27,715 bases of DNA from JAKFEW01 sp036675505 (GTDB lineage Bacteria; Cyanobacteriota; Sericytochromatia; S15B-MN24; JAQBPE01), in assembly GCA_036675505.1 (NCBI GenBank), contig JAKFEW010000008.1:1-27715 (forward strand). The letters run 5' to 3'. Of the stretch, positions 14,701-21,228 are shown piece by piece. The notes under the pieces were generated by a model. The model saw nothing but the letters and a program-made list of their open reading frames with translations, searched no databases and was not told the DNA's origin. A program made the translations under genes and the position numbers. Numbering within the stretch: the stretch's first letter is position 1; the number at the start of each line of letters is the position of its first letter.

Positions 14701-15947
14701 ACCATGGCCGGGTCGAAGAAATCGGCGTCGAAGCGCCAGCGGATCGCGAGCCCGCCGGCGTCGTGGGCGGCCTCCAGCGCGAGCTTGAAGGTGGCGTTGC
14801 GCATCGGCAGGGGAAGGGGCCGCAGCGTGACGTCGCCGAGCGCGAACACGTCGCCGAGCTCGCCCGCGACGAAGCCCGCGATCGGCGCGCCGCCCGATGG
14901 CGCCGGCTGGAGCGAGAACGCGACCTCCACCAGCGGCCCGCGCCCCGGCGCGAGGCGATCGTTCATCCAGGCGTGTGGATACGCCTGGTGGGCCTGGGCG
15001 CCGCGGATCGCGGCGTCGGCCCGGCCCACCAGCAGGCGGAAGCTGTCCTCAGGCCCGACCGCGAGGCGGAGGGGCGCGAGGTTCGCGAGATACCCGACCA
15101 GCCCGGCCTCGCGCGCCCGCCCGCGGTCCGCCAGCGGCACGCCGATCGTCGGATCGGGCCGCCCGGCCCAACGCGCGAGCAGCGCATGCAGCGCCGCCAG
15201 CAGCGCGGCGAAGGTGGTGGCACCGGTCGCCGCCGCGATCGATGCCACCTGCGTGAGGAGGTCGGGCGGCACCCGCGTGCGGATCGCGCCGCCGGCATCG
15301 CCGCCCGCGGGCCCCGGGGCGTGCGGGAAGATCGGGGCCTCGGCCAGGCCTGCCAGCTGCTCGCGCCACCAGGCGGCGAGGCGATCGCCGGGCGGCCCCG
15401 CGAGCCGCTCGCGGCGCTCACGCAAGGACGCCACGAGCGAAGGCGCCGCGGCCAACGCGGGCGGAGCGGCGCCCGCGGCGAGGGCCGGATAGATCGCGAG
15501 GAGCTCGCGCAGGAGGACGCTCAGCGACCAGGTGTCCGCGACGATGTGGTGCGCGACGACCAGGAGCACGTGCCGGTCGTCGGCGAGGCGCGTCACTCGG
15601 ACGCGGAAGGCCGGCGCCGCCATGAGATCGAAGGGGGCGTCGGCGAGCGCGGCGAGCCGGGCCTCGGCTTCAGCGCCCCACGCCGATCCGTCGAGGACCT
15701 CGAAGTCCAGCGTCTCAGGCGGCGCGAGCGCCAGGGCCGGGCCCGCGGTGCCCACCGGGAAGACGGCGCGCAAGGCCTCATGGCGTGCCACGAGGAGCTG
15801 GAACGCCGCCCGGAGCGCTGGGACGTCGAGCGGGCCCGTGAGCCGCGCCGCGGCCGGCAGGTGATACCCGGCGTCCGCCGGCGCGGCCAGGTGCCGCAGC
15901 CACAGGGCCTGCTGGTTGGGCGAAGGGGGCTCGTCGGTCAGTTGCAC
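11718..15947 (-). CDS. Single-module NRPS (C-A-PCP-reductase), predicted cysteine loading
   Basis: A 1409-residue non-ribosomal peptide synthetase. Condensation domain (about residues 10-430) with active-site HHIVAD at 133-138; it lacks the DxxxxD of heterocyclisation domains. Adenylation domain (about 470-960) with YTSGSTGRPKG, YRTGDRGR and NGKLDR. I read its ten-residue selectivity code as D-L-F-N-M-S-L-I-W-K, nearly the known cysteine code DLYNxSLIWK. Carrier domain with FFAAGGDSLAAL. Terminal thioester reductase (about 1070-1380) with GATGFLGAYL for NADPH and catalytic YAHSK. The product should be released as an aldehyde or alcohol. With no upstream module, the C domain may take an acyl-CoA or a free acyl-carrier donor. 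The GTG at 15947 overlaps the previous stop by 10 bp; a TTG at 15971 is possible. No phosphopantetheinyl transferase or transporter is nearby. Confidence 0.93.
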   Translation of the reverse strand: MQLTDEPPSPNQQALWLRHLAAPADAGYHLPAAARLTGPLDVPALRAAFQLLVARHEALRAVFPVGTAGPALALAPPETLDFEVLDGSAWGAEAEARLAALADAPFDLMAAPAFRVRVTRLADDRHVLLVVAHHIVADTWSLSVLLRELLAIYPALAAGAAPPALAAAPSLVASLRERRERLAGPPGDRLAAWWREQLAGLAEAPIFPHAPGPAGGDAGGAIRTRVPPDLLTQVASIAAATGATTFAALLAALHALLARWAGRPDPTIGVPLADRGRAREAGLVGYLANLAPLRLAVGPEDSFRLLVGRADAAIRGAQAHQAYPHAWMNDRLAPGRGPLVEVAFSLQPAPSGGAPIAGFVAGELGDVFALGDVTLRPLPLPMRNATFKLALEAAHDAGGLAIRWRFDADFFDPAMVAALADQFEVLLREAVTAPDVAVGRLPLLTHAVREDALHRWNPAPTPPPADVLHGLFARSAATTPDAVAVIAEGRGWTYAELDAAARALAADLQAAGIGPGARVAVLASPDAGRLIAELGVLVAGAAFVPFDPTLPDARLADLAADAGCDAIVPTAATADRAAGLAPCLVLADRQARTPATLAPPPVGPEALAYVIYTSGSTGRPKGVMTTHGAASNTLIDVNRRFGVGPADRVLAVSSPGFDLSIFDAFGLWAAGGAVVMPDAARAADPGHWVDLIERDGATVWNSAPALLELLVDAAEQRGASLASLRLVMVSGDRLPPALPARLWALAPGARVVNLGGATEGAIWSICHELTPDAPPYRRVPYGRALAGQRIYVLDAAGEPCPIGVPGEIHIGGHGVARGYHGRPELTDERFVADLFGPGRLYRTGDRGRYLPDGTVDLLGRLDEQLKVGGVRIEPAEIEAVLRAHPAVTGACVIGRAPPGRGTRLAAYVTGDDALDLADLRAWTMRRLPRVMWPADLVTVAAFPLTPNGKLDRGALPAPPVAPSTGLPPRGPSQLRVATAWAEILGAFPGRDDDFFAAGGDSLAALRLATRLAALQGHPVPADFVYRHPTVAGLAAELEAPDDGADTPWIADAVLPPDVVPTPSAGGPDAFVTGATGFLGAYLLAELAQAITGRLWCLVRAADAVEGLARIAANLDRYGLWDATLAARVVPVPGDLGQPRFGLAPAAHAALAAAVGDVYHAGAEVNLVRPYADLRPANVAGTVEALRLAAASGARFHHVSSLAAIGGDGPSAGSYAHSKWAAEGLVEAAAARGLVVALYRPGEIVGALTASRSNPRDLFGGLVRASLWLGMLPALDVRIHTVPVDAVARAIVHGAPPSAGEMATRQLAAEVPVTPATLAASLADLGRPLALVPYARWRAALLAAKNLPRELAAIAAVVGAHEEPAAWKTQAAPLAPSGSSPLAAGPALDAPALRHYLTEWDRFDTPATRV

Positions 15948-16516
15948 AGGTAGAGCCAGAGGCAGACCCAACGCCCGTAGTCCGTCGGGATCCGCGCGGG
16001 CGGGCGGCCGAACACGACCGCGACCTCATGGTTGTTCTGGAGCACGTGGCCTGCGACGTCGGTGACGGTCTCGCCGCGGTCGTAGGCGACGGCGCCCGTG
16101 AGCGACACGCCCCACTCCTGGAAGATCTGGCCGAGCGTGAAGGTCCGGCTGGCGGCGGCCTCCATGTGGATGACGCCGCTGGTGGAGTGCGTATGCAGCG
16201 GCGAGATGTACTTGCCGTTCGGGTCGATGCCGATGCCGCCCGGCACCTCCACGGGCACGCCGTCGTAGAACACGTCGAGGTGCGTGTGCGTGTGGCTCGC
16301 GAGCTGCTCGCTGGCATCGGCGGTGATGCCGGCGGCGATGATGCCGGGCGCGGGATCCGCGGGCGCGGGCCAGGGCGGCGCCGGCGGCGGCGAGCCCGCG
16401 GCGCTGGCCGGCGGCGGCGGGAGCGTCGGCACGGGCAATACGGAGCACCCGGCCAGGACAAAGAGCAACAGGCAGGGGCGGAGTGTACGGCCGGCCAGCC
16501 GGCGAGTCGTGGTCAT
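15938..16516 (-). CDS. Lipoprotein with a His-rich HTHTH / LHTHSTSG domain
   Basis: A 192-residue protein. The signal ends LLLFVLAGC (lipobox LAGC, Cys about residue 24), followed by a Pro/Ala-rich linker. The domain (residues about 75-190) contains ASHTHTHLDVFYDGVPVEVP, then GIGIDP, then SPLHTHSTSGVIHMEA and TFTLGQIFQEWGV. The clustered His residues (HTHTH, LHTH, IH) suggest a metal site. I recall similar uncharacterised secreted domains in other bacteria but no name or reaction for them. The ATG at 16516 has only AGGGAA 11 nt upstream. Its stop overlaps the NRPS GTG start, so it is translationally coupled to the NRPS and probably matters to its pathway, for example in metal or product handling at the envelope. 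Confidence 0.75.
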   Translation of the reverse strand: MTTTRRLAGRTLRPCLLLFVLAGCSVLPVPTLPPPPASAAGSPPPAPPWPAPADPAPGIIAAGITADASEQLASHTHTHLDVFYDGVPVEVPGGIGIDPNGKYISPLHTHSTSGVIHMEAAASRTFTLGQIFQEWGVSLTGAVAYDRGETVTDVAGHVLQNNHEVAVVFGRPPARIPTDYGRWVCLWLYLCN

Positions 16517-16566
16517 GACGCTATTGTTCCCTTTTTGGCGCGCGACGAAGGCGGCCCGGGCGACGA

Positions 16567-16596
16567 TTCGTCAAACGGCTCCTCGCATGCTAGATT
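16567..16596 (+). promoter_or_regulatory. Probable mdh promoter
   Basis: TTCGTC (16567-16572), an 18-bp spacer, then TAGATT (16591-16596). The geometry matches the other promoters of this window. The predicted start, near 16603, leaves a leader of about 59 nt carrying GGAG before the ATG. Confidence 0.5.
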
Positions 16597-16661
16597 TACG
16601 GCGGCATCGGCGTTCTTGACGCCTTGCCTGCGTGCCCATCAACGACGTTGGAGCCTGACCC

Positions 16662-17660
16662 ATGAAAGCACCCGTTCGTGTCGCCGTGACTGGCGCCGCC
16701 GGCCAGATCGGCTATAGCTTGCTCTTCCGCATCGCCAACGGCGACATGCTCGGCAAGGACCAGCCGGTCATCCTGCAACTCCTCGAAATCCCGAACGAGA
16801 AGGCCATGAACGCCCTCAAGGGCGTCGTCATGGAGCTCGACGACTGCGCCTTCCCGTTGCTCGCGGGCGTGGTCCAGACCGACGACGCCGAGGTCGCGTT
16901 CAAGGACGCTGACTACGCGCTGCTCGTCGGCGGCCGTCCCCGTGGCCCCGGCATGGAGCGTGCCGATTTGCTGATGGCCAACGCCGAGATCTTCTCGGTG
17001 CAGGGCCGCGCCCTGAACAAGGCCGCGAAGCGCTCGGTGAAGGTGCTCGTGGTCGGCAACCCCGCCAACACGAACGCCCTGATCGCCCAACAGAGTGCGC
17101 CCGACCTGCCCGCCAAGAACTTCACGGCGATGATGCGCCTCGACCACAACCGCGCGATCAGCCAGGTCGCCCAGAAGACCGGCAAGCCGGTCACGGCGGT
17201 CAAGAAGTTGACCATCTGGGGCAACCACTCGCCCTCGATGTACCCCGACCTCTTCAACGCCGAGATCGACGGCAAGAACGCGGCCGAGCTGGTCAACGAC
17301 CAGGCCTGGATCGAGAGCACCTTCATCCCGACCGTCGGCAAGCGCGGCGCGGCGATCATCGAGGCGCGCGGCTTGTCGTCCGCGGCGTCGGCGGCGAATG
17401 CGGCGATCGATCACGTGCGCGACTGGATTCTCGGCACGCCGGAAGGCGATTGGGTCACGATGGGCATCCCGTCGGACGGCTCCTACGGCATCCCCGAGGG
17501 CGTGAACTACGGCTTCCCGGTGACCTGCAAGAACGGCGAATACACGGTCGTGCAGGGCCTGAACGTCAACGACTTCAGCCGCGCCCGGATGGACGTGACG
17601 CTCAAGGAGCTCCAGGAGGAGCGGGGCGTCGTCGAGCACCTCTTCAAGCAGCCGGTCTAA
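16662..17660 (+). CDS. mdh: Malate dehydrogenase
   Basis: A 332-residue NAD(H)-dependent malate dehydrogenase of the type shared by many bacteria and the eukaryotic cytosol. It interconverts malate and oxaloacetate in the TCA cycle. It shows the Rossmann start VAVTGAAGQIGYSLL, the cofactor-selecting acidic residue in LLEIP, substrate Arg residues in GGRPRGPGMER and RLDHNR, the VVGNPANTN strand and the catalytic His in IWGNHSP. Length and motifs are full. GGAG lies about 9 nt before the ATG. It is a single-gene unit with its own promoter and a strong terminator. Its codon use looks more polished (AAG, AAC and CTC favoured) than the neighbours, as expected of a well-expressed housekeeping gene. 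Confidence 0.97.
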   Translation: MKAPVRVAVTGAAGQIGYSLLFRIANGDMLGKDQPVILQLLEIPNEKAMNALKGVVMELDDCAFPLLAGVVQTDDAEVAFKDADYALLVGGRPRGPGMERADLLMANAEIFSVQGRALNKAAKRSVKVLVVGNPANTNALIAQQSAPDLPAKNFTAMMRLDHNRAISQVAQKTGKPVTAVKKLTIWGNHSPSMYPDLFNAEIDGKNAAELVNDQAWIESTFIPTVGKRGAAIIEARGLSSAASAANAAIDHVRDWILGTPEGDWVTMGIPSDGSYGIPEGVNYGFPVTCKNGEYTVVQGLNVNDFSRARMDVTLKELQEERGVVEHLFKQPV

Positions 17661-17685
17661 TAGGAGAAAATGCTGTAAACAGCAG

Positions 17686-17720
17686 GAGAGGCGCGGGGTA
17701 CACCCCGCGCCTCTCTGTTT
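17686..17720. terminator. Strong intrinsic terminator after mdh
   Basis: A 13-bp perfect stem, GAGAGGCGCGGGG (17686-17698) with CCCCGCGCCTCTC (17703-17715), loop TACA, then TGTTT. It serves mdh and, being symmetric, the convergent LysM gene. A second small palindrome TGCTGTAAACAGCA (17671-17684) lies just before it and supplies the AT-rich side for the minus strand. Confidence 0.9.
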
Positions 17721-17737
17721 GTGTGGGGAGCCGGTGA

Positions 17738-18448
17738 TCAGGCGCCCGGGATCGGCAGGGGCGGCAGCGCGGGGGCTTCGGTGGCAGGGGCGTTGGTCGC
17801 TGCGGCGGTCACGTCGGTGGCCGGCGCGTTGGCGATGGTCAGGGCGGGGGCGTCGGCGATCACCGGGGCCGGGGCGGCCTCGCTGGGCTGGGCGGGGACG
17901 CGGATCGTGTCGCCGGCGTAGATCAAGTCGGGGTTCTCGATGCCGTTGGCCTCGGCGAGCGCCTCGACGGTGGTGCCGAAGCGCTGGGCGAGCTTGTTCA
18001 GCGTGTCGCCCCAGACGATCTTGTACTCCTGGTCGAAGGCGGGCGCAACTGCCGGGGCGTCCGTGGGCGCATCGACGTCGGCGGAGGTGTCGACGTCGGC
18101 CGGCGCCACGTCGTCGTCGGAGGGGAGCTCGGCGTCGGTGCCGGTGACGTCCGCCGGGGCGACCTCGAGCTTGGCGAGGCGGGTGAGCAGCCGCTCGACG
18201 CGGGCGTTGGCCAGCGCGACTTCGGCCCGCAGGACGCGCATCTCGGCGCACATCACCTTGAGGTCGGCGGGATCGATCGGGCTGGCCTGCGGGGGGAACC
18301 AGCGCTTGTCGGCGGACGCGACGAAGGCATCCGGCGCGAAGCTCGCGGCCTCGGCGGGCGCCACGGCGGCCGGGCCCTGGTTCACCGCGGCCGTGCGGAA
18401 GCGCGAAGCTGCCGCCGGAGCGGACAGCGAAAGAACGTCATGCGACAT
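17738..18448 (-). CDS. LysM-domain protein without a signal peptide
   Basis: A 236-residue protein. The start at 18448 is fixed by GGAGGGAG 5 nt upstream. The N-terminus (MSHDVLSLSAPAAASRFRTAA) has no hydrophobic core, so no Sec signal is visible. A short coiled coil follows (LKVMCAEMRVLRAEVALANA onward; about residues 68-100), then an acidic Asp/Ala/Val linker. One LysM module (about residues 150-200: YKIVWGDTLNKLAQRFGTTV ... IYAGDTIRVP) comes next, and a long Ala/Pro-rich tail ends it. LysM binds N-acetylglucosamine polymers such as peptidoglycan, so the missing signal is odd: the protein may be cytoplasmic, exported otherwise, or released on lysis. Its gene ends at the mdh terminator. Confidence 0.85.
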   Translation of the reverse strand: MSHDVLSLSAPAAASRFRTAAVNQGPAAVAPAEAASFAPDAFVASADKRWFPPQASPIDPADLKVMCAEMRVLRAEVALANARVERLLTRLAKLEVAPADVTGTDAELPSDDDVAPADVDTSADVDAPTDAPAVAPAFDQEYKIVWGDTLNKLAQRFGTTVEALAEANGIENPDLIYAGDTIRVPAQPSEAAPAPVIADAPALTIANAPATDVTAAATNAPATEAPALPPLPIPGA

Positions 18449-18523
18449 GGGGAACTCCCTCCAACTGCGGGCGCACCCGCAACCAACTACCAACTCTCCA
18501 CGAGGCTTATGGGGAGGTCGCCT

Positions 18524-18563
18524 GTAATCCTGACGTTAATAGTCAGTTAATTCGTGGGTTAAA
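18524..18563. promoter_or_regulatory. Direct-repeat array GTTAAT-type at helical spacing
   Basis: GTAATC (18524), GTTAAT (18535), GTTAAT (18546) and GTTAAA (18558) are direct repeats spaced 11, 11 and 12 bp, one helical turn apart. That is the arrangement bound by OmpR/PhoB-type response regulators. An inverted repeat CTGAC-N7-GTCAG (18530-18546) overlaps it. The array lies in the AT-rich part of the divergent gap between the LysM and receiver genes, 61 bp before the receiver start. Confidence 0.5.
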
Positions 18564-18623
18564 GGGGGGGAACTTCTGAACGCCGCGGCGGTCTACATGG
18601 ATGTCCCTGACTGGAGAAAGGCC

Positions 18624-19028
18624 ATGAAGCAAAACCGTTACATCCTCCTCGTCCAGCGCGATCCGTCGCAGCGCGAAGCGACCCGCTCGCTGCTGGAGCA
18701 GGCCGGCCATCACGTTACCAGCGCCGCCGACGGCGTCGCCGCGCTCGCGCTCGCGGCGAAGGCCGCGCGGCCCTACGACGCCGCCGTCATCGACCTCTCG
18801 CTGCCCGGCCTTTCGGGACTCGAGGTGGCCCACCGGATCCGTGCGACGCCCGGCGGCGCTGGCGCGCCGCTGGTCTGCGTGGCGCCCGGAGACCTGGAAG
18901 GCCGCCAGCGCGCGGCGTTCGAGCGCTGGTTCACCGCGTGCGTGGCCGAGCCGGTCGCGCGCACGCGGCTGCTCGAGACGCTCGCGCGCGTGATGGATGG
19001 CCGGGAAACGCACCCGCACGCGGTGTAA
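18624..19028 (+). CDS. Stand-alone, degenerate receiver-domain protein
   Basis: A 134-residue protein consisting only of a CheY-like receiver fold. The ATG at 18624 is preferred to the ATG at 18597 because GGAG lies 8 nt upstream. The phospho-accepting Asp is kept (Asp57 in VIDLSLPGLSG). The metal-binding acidic pair near the N-terminus is reduced to one Asp (VQRDPSQ), the switch Thr/Ser is replaced (VCVAPGD) and the invariant Lys is Glu (VAEPVA). Receivers lacking the Lys and Thr generally do not switch normally on phosphorylation, so this may act as a pseudo-receiver or a fixed protein-interaction module. It stands alone and is divergent from the LysM gene. Confidence 0.82.
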   Translation: MKQNRYILLVQRDPSQREATRSLLEQAGHHVTSAADGVAALALAAKAARPYDAAVIDLSLPGLSGLEVAHRIRATPGGAGAPLVCVAPGDLEGRQRAAFERWFTACVAEPVARTRLLETLARVMDGRETHPHAV

Positions 19029-19140
19029 CGGGCCGGCTCGCATCGGGGCTTTCCGCGGATGCCGCCGGCGACGATTTCGGTCAACGTGGAGCGACCAGTG
19101 TCGCTGGTATCCGCCCTCGACTGTCTAGCGAGCCACTTCG

Positions 19141-21180
19141 ATGACCCAGCCCTCTTCCGCTGCCGCGCGGGCCTTCGACCCGCAGGCGCTGGCCGCGTGG
19201 CCGGCCGCCGACCGTGCCACGCTCACCGGCTACATGAGCCACACCGCGCACCCCACCGGCCCCGCGACGCTCGGCGACCCCGGCTGGTGGGTGCTCACCA
19301 GCGGGCAGGCCCGCCTGCTGGCCGAGCCCGCCCGGACGCTCCACGCGGGTGACGCGTTCGGCGCCGAGGCGCTGGCGCTGGGCGGCGGCCCCGACCTCAA
19401 CCTGACCGCCGACGGCCCGATCGGCCTCGCGCACCTGTCGCTCGCGCGCTTCGAGGCGCTGACGAACGATCACCCGGCGCTCGCGCTCGCCTTGTTGCGC
19501 GCGACCTGGCCCGCGCCCGCCGCCGCCCCCGCGGCCGGCGTCCGCGGCAAGGTGCAGCTCACGCTCCCCGACGGCGAGGCCTGCGTCCCTGCCGGCACGC
19601 CGATCGCGGCCGTCTTGCCGGCCACGGAGGCCGGCCGGCCGGTGGTCGCGGCCACGCTCGATCGCAAGGTCGTGGCGCTCGACACGCCGGTGGCGGGCGA
19701 CGCCGCGATCTCCCCGCTCACCGACGCGCACGCGGACGGCCGCGCGGCCCTCCGCCGCAGCCTGGGCCTGGTCCTGCTGGAGGCCGCCCATACCATCGCG
19801 CCGGGCCTCGTGCTCCAGTTCGGGACGTCGTCCAGCCACCGCCAGGCCGTGCGGGTCATAGGCGAGCCCGGCTTGCCGCTCGCCGAGCTCGCCAACCGCC
19901 TCGCGTCGGCGATGCGGGCCATCGTCGACGAGGCGCGGCCGTTCCGGCGCGAGTCATGGTCGATGGAGCAGGCCGCGATGCGCTTCGAGGCGCAGGGGTG
20001 GCGGGAAGTCGTGGCCCTGCTGCGGACCTGGCGCGACGCGAGCGTCACGGTGGTCAGCTGTGGCCACTTGAGCGCGCTCGCCATGGGTCCCTTCATCCCG
20101 CACACCGGCTTGCTCGGGGCCTTCCGGCTCGACGCGGGCGGGGCCGGCCTCGAGCTGTCCCTCGGCGATCGCGCGGAAACCATGGCGCCCGCCTCACAGC
20201 CCGAGCAGCGCCCGGCGGCCGCCTGGCTGGACGTCCTGGGCGTGCGCGATTTAGGCGGCTTCAATGGAGCCTGCATCTCGGGCCGGGTGTCGCAGCTGAT
20301 CCGCGCGGCCGAGGGCTTCCACGAGAAGCGCATCGGCCAGATCGCCGACCACATCCAGGCCCGCGGTCGCGAGGTCAAGGTCATCTGCATCGCCGGCCCG
20401 TCGAGCTCGGGCAAGACCACCTTCATCAAGCGGCTGACCGTCCAGCTCCAGATCAACGGCCTGAACCCGCTCGCGATCTCGCTCGACGACTACTACTGCG
20501 ACCGCGAGAAGACCCCCGTCGGCCTGGACGGCGAGTACGACTACGAGGCGCTCAATGCGCTCGAGCTTCCGCTGCTCCGCGAGCACCTCGCGGGGTTGCT
20601 GGCCGGCCACCTGGTGAAGACCGCCCGGTACGACTTCAAGCTGGGCAAGAACACGGCCGATGGCGGAACGGCGCTGCGGATGGGGGCGAACGACGTGATC
20701 ATGCTCGAGGGCATCCACGCCCTGAACCCGCGGCTGCTGGGCGACGTGGTGCCGCGCGGGCAGGTGGTGCGGCTCTTCGTCTGGCCGTCGACCGCGCTGC
20801 CCTTCGACCGGCTCTCGCACTTCCGGACGACCGATCTGCGCCTGCTCCGGCGCATCGTGCGCGATCGCCACACGCGCGGCGCGGACGCCGCGGCGAACAT
20901 CATGCGCTGGCCGTCGGTGCGCCGCGGCGAGGAGCGCTCGATCCTGCCGTTCCTGCCGCTGGCCGAAGAGGTCTTCGACTCCGCGCTGATCTACGAGCCG
21001 GCCGTGCTCAAGGTCTACGCCGAGCGGTACCTGCTCGAGGTGCCGCAGGACCACCCGGCCTACACCACGGCCTACCGCCTGCGCCAGCTGCTCGATCGCT
21101 TCGTCGCGATCTACCCCGACCACGTGCCGCCGACGTCGATCCTGCGCGAGTTCATCGGCGGCAGCGGGTTCGAGTACTAG
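19141..21180 (+). CDS. Nucleoside (uridine-type) kinase fusion: CNB-like, TGS, tRNA-SAD-like and Udk domains
   Basis: A 679-residue multidomain protein. Residues about 30-125 resemble a cyclic-nucleotide-binding fold (GWWVLTSGQARLLAE, then LHAGDAFGAEAL and SLARFEALTNDHPALALAL) but lack the phosphate-binding Arg. Residues about 133-195 form a TGS-like domain (VQLTLPDGEACVPAGTPIAAVL). Residues about 200-330 resemble the second additional domain of threonyl-tRNA synthetase. From about 400 comes a uridine kinase/phosphoribulokinase-like domain with P-loop GPSSSGKTT (419-427), SLDDYY and LEGIHALNP. TGS-SAD-kinase proteins are known; the N-terminal CNB-like addition is less usual. It probably phosphorylates a nucleoside or related sugar, with the N-terminal parts sensing a ligand or RNA. 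An in-frame stop at 19126 fixes the ATG. It is a single-gene unit. Confidence 0.87.
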   Translation: MTQPSSAAARAFDPQALAAWPAADRATLTGYMSHTAHPTGPATLGDPGWWVLTSGQARLLAEPARTLHAGDAFGAEALALGGGPDLNLTADGPIGLAHLSLARFEALTNDHPALALALLRATWPAPAAAPAAGVRGKVQLTLPDGEACVPAGTPIAAVLPATEAGRPVVAATLDRKVVALDTPVAGDAAISPLTDAHADGRAALRRSLGLVLLEAAHTIAPGLVLQFGTSSSHRQAVRVIGEPGLPLAELANRLASAMRAIVDEARPFRRESWSMEQAAMRFEAQGWREVVALLRTWRDASVTVVSCGHLSALAMGPFIPHTGLLGAFRLDAGGAGLELSLGDRAETMAPASQPEQRPAAAWLDVLGVRDLGGFNGACISGRVSQLIRAAEGFHEKRIGQIADHIQARGREVKVICIAGPSSSGKTTFIKRLTVQLQINGLNPLAISLDDYYCDREKTPVGLDGEYDYEALNALELPLLREHLAGLLAGHLVKTARYDFKLGKNTADGGTALRMGANDVIMLEGIHALNPRLLGDVVPRGQVVRLFVWPSTALPFDRLSHFRTTDLRLLRRIVRDRHTRGADAAANIMRWPSVRRGEERSILPFLPLAEEVFDSALIYEPAVLKVYAERYLLEVPQDHPAYTTAYRLRQLLDRFVAIYPDHVPPTSILREFIGGSGFEY

Positions 21181-21186
21181 CGCAGC

Positions 21187-21228
21187 TACTTGGTAGTCCG
21201 CAGCCGGTGGGCTACGGGCTACCAAGTA
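21187..21228. terminator. Bidirectional hairpin between convergent genes
   Basis: TACTTGGTAG (21187-21196) pairs with CTACCAAGTA (21219-21228). The stem continues inward through CCG/CGG and AGCC/GGCT, with one G-T pair and one C-A mismatch, to a GGTG loop: about 18 paired positions. It contains the stop codon of the beta-CASP gene and lies 7 bp after the kinase stop, so it likely ends both transcripts. Confidence 0.75.

Noticed and set aside
11766..15953. A 1395-codon open frame antisense to the NRPS
   Set aside because: Its translation is Arg/Gly/His-rich with no motif, and it mirrors codon positions of the real gene; long antisense frames are expected at about 70% GC.
18467..18480. GCGGG-CGCA-CCCGC hairpin in the LysM leader
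   Set aside because: It could fold in the mRNA just before the RBS, but it is short and has no competing structure, so no regulatory claim is made.
19094..19108. ACCAG-TGTCG-CTGGT dyad before the kinase gene
   Set aside because: Arms of 5 bp in GC-rich DNA are too common by chance, and no promoter could be aligned with it.
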